Part shown: positions 5,217 to 6,214 of the stretch, piece by piece | How positions within the stretch are numbered: the stretch's first letter is position 1 | Layout: every line of letters starts with the position of its first letter | Assembly (NCBI GenBank): GCA_017997855.1 | Contig: JAGOEF010000097.1 | Coordinates: forward strand, 1-6,214 | DNA length: 6,214 bases | DNA from: Bacteroidales bacterium | GTDB taxonomy: Bacteria > Bacteroidota > Bacteroidia > Bacteroidales > ML635J-15 | Reading direction: 5' to 3' | Notes under the pieces: generated by a model | Seen by the model: only the letters and a program-made list of their open reading frames with translations | Databases searched by the model: none | Told to the model about the DNA's origin: nothing | Program-made: the position numbers and the translations under genes

Positions 5217-6214
5217 TCAGAATCTGAAATATATAAACGGGTTAAAACCCGATGCGGTAATGGAAGCCAGACAGATAATCAGCAATACGATAACCACTAA
5301 GGCCATGATGAAATATCCAGCCGTTGTGTAGTTTGAGTAGAGGATGCGTTTTTCGATATTCAGTCCGAAGCGGAATGCCGTGAGGAAGGAGAATGCTGCT
5401 GCAATGGCGAGCATAGCCCAGAACTCGCGGTCGAAATACTCCATACCGCCAAAGTCGAAAGCAAACATCCGTCCGATAAAGTCGAATGCATACTGCAAAT
5501 CGACACTCCGGAAAAATACCCAGCCGATGATGGCCAGCAAAAATGTGATGAGGGTGCTCGGGAGTTTGCCGATTTTTTCGAAGAACTTCAGCAGGAACAA
5601 GCGGTCGAGAATCAGGAACAGGCCGTGATAAGCACCCCAGACTACAAATGTCCACGATGCCCCATGCCATAGTCCCGAGATAAGAAAAACCACCCAGAGG
5701 TTAAAATATAGCCTCCATTGGGCACTCACCCGGTTTCCGCCAAGGGGAATGTAGAGGTAGTCGCGCATCCAGCGGCCAAGGGTCATGTGCCAGCGCCTCC
5801 AGAATTCGGTGATACTACGGCTGATGTATGGGTTGTTGAAGTTTTCGGGAAAATTAAACCCAATCATTCGGCCGATACCAATGGCCATATCGCTGTAGCC
5901 CGAAAAGTCGAAGTAAATCTGGAAGGTATAGGCCAGAATGCCAACCCAGGCTGTAGCACTCGACATATCGGCAGGCTGCATGGCAAAAATGCGGTCGGCT
6001 TCGGCACCCATTACGTTGGCAATCAAAACTTTTTTGGCAAGACCAATCACAAAGCGGTAGAAACCGAGCAGGCGGTTGTCGATGGTTTCGTTGGCAGAAC
6101 GGTCACGTATCTGGTCGGCAACTTCGTGATAGCGCACAATGGGTCCGGCAATAAGCTGCGGGAACAGGAGTATGTACAGACATAAATCCCAGGGATTATC
6201 GAGCGGTTTATGGT
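5217..6214 (-). CDS. MBOAT family membrane O-acyltransferase, AlgI/DltB-like (partial, 5' end cut by window edge)
   Basis: The reading frame is open to the window edge (first full codon at 6212). The GTG at 6137 is internal, because the 25 codons before it encode family sequence such as YILLFPQLIAGPIVRY. About 331 residues of a protein usually 450-500 long are visible. Numbered from that GTG, the hallmarks are FSGYSDMAIG (78-87), FPENFNNPYIS (96-106), EFWRRWHMTLGRWMRDYLYIP (111-131, including the RWH histidine 117), GLWHGASW (155-162) with the presumed catalytic His158, and GWVFFRS further on. Several membrane segments are evident, and the end FNPFIYFRF is usual for Bacteroidota members. The protein would move acyl (probably acetyl) groups across the inner membrane for the AlgX-like protein encoded next. 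Alginate is not implied; the substrate is probably the local surface polysaccharide. Confidence 0.95.
   Translation of the reverse strand, partial: HKPLDNPWDLCLYILLFPQLIAGPIVRYHEVADQIRDRSANETIDNRLLGFYRFVIGLAKKVLIANVMGAEADRIFAMQPADMSSATAWVGILAYTFQIYFDFSGYSDMAIGIGRMIGFNFPENFNNPYISRSITEFWRRWHMTLGRWMRDYLYIPLGGNRVSAQWRLYFNLWVVFLISGLWHGASWTFVVWGAYHGLFLILDRLFLLKFFEKIGKLPSTLITFLLAIIGWVFFRSVDLQYAFDFIGRMFAFDFGGMEYFDREFWAMLAIAAAFSFLTAFRFGLNIEKRILYSNYTTAGYFIMALVVIVLLIICLASITASGFNPFIYFRF

Noticed and set aside
5242..5670. A 142-codon minus-strand open frame inside the MBOAT gene.
   Set aside because: It lies in another frame of a well-supported gene, and its product is rich in Arg, Cys and Pro without any family pattern.
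5217..6137. MBOAT gene starting at the GTG at 6137.
   Set aside because: The frame continues upstream to the window edge with family-typical sequence (YILLFPQLIAGPIVRY), so the gene is cut by the window.

Overview
The window reads as part of a cell-surface polysaccharide locus from a member of the Bacteroidota. Three things point there: a secreted protein with a type IX secretion (T9SS) type A C-terminal sorting domain, promoter-like sites matching the Bacteroidota -7 consensus TAnnTTTG in three intergenic gaps, and gene starts without a clear Shine-Dalgarno sequence. Base composition is moderate, with a clear AT-rich stretch inside the T9SS gene. The sequence does not support a genus call.

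All six genes lie on the minus strand, so transcription runs from high to low coordinates. First comes an O-acetylation pair: an AlgI/DltB-like MBOAT membrane acyltransferase (5' end cut by the window edge), then a membrane-anchored AlgX/AlgJ-like SGNH-fold protein. A 141-nt gap follows, holding a 19-bp perfect inverted repeat built from an ATGTCAR heptamer and a good promoter candidate. Next is a 503-residue T9SS cargo protein of unknown function.

Then come three genes for a diacetylated glucuronic acid sugar nucleotide: a WbpD-like N-acetyltransferase overlapping by 4 nt a WbpB-like 3-dehydrogenase, and after 58 nt a WbpO/TviB-type nucleotide-sugar 6-dehydrogenase cut by the left edge. They account for three of the four steps from UDP-GlcNAc to UDP-GlcNAc(3NAc)A. 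The aminotransferase step (WbpE/PorR type) is not in the window.

The most interesting point is the neighbourhood. In Porphyromonas gingivalis the Wbp pathway supplies a di-N-substituted glucuronic acid sugar needed for anchoring T9SS cargo to A-LPS. Here a T9SS cargo gene sits directly upstream of the Wbp genes, next to a polysaccharide O-acetylation pair. The genes are recognisable families; the possible novelty lies in their arrangement, the uncharacterised cargo protein and the repeat element. No RNA gene, CRISPR array, transposase or frameshifted gene was seen.
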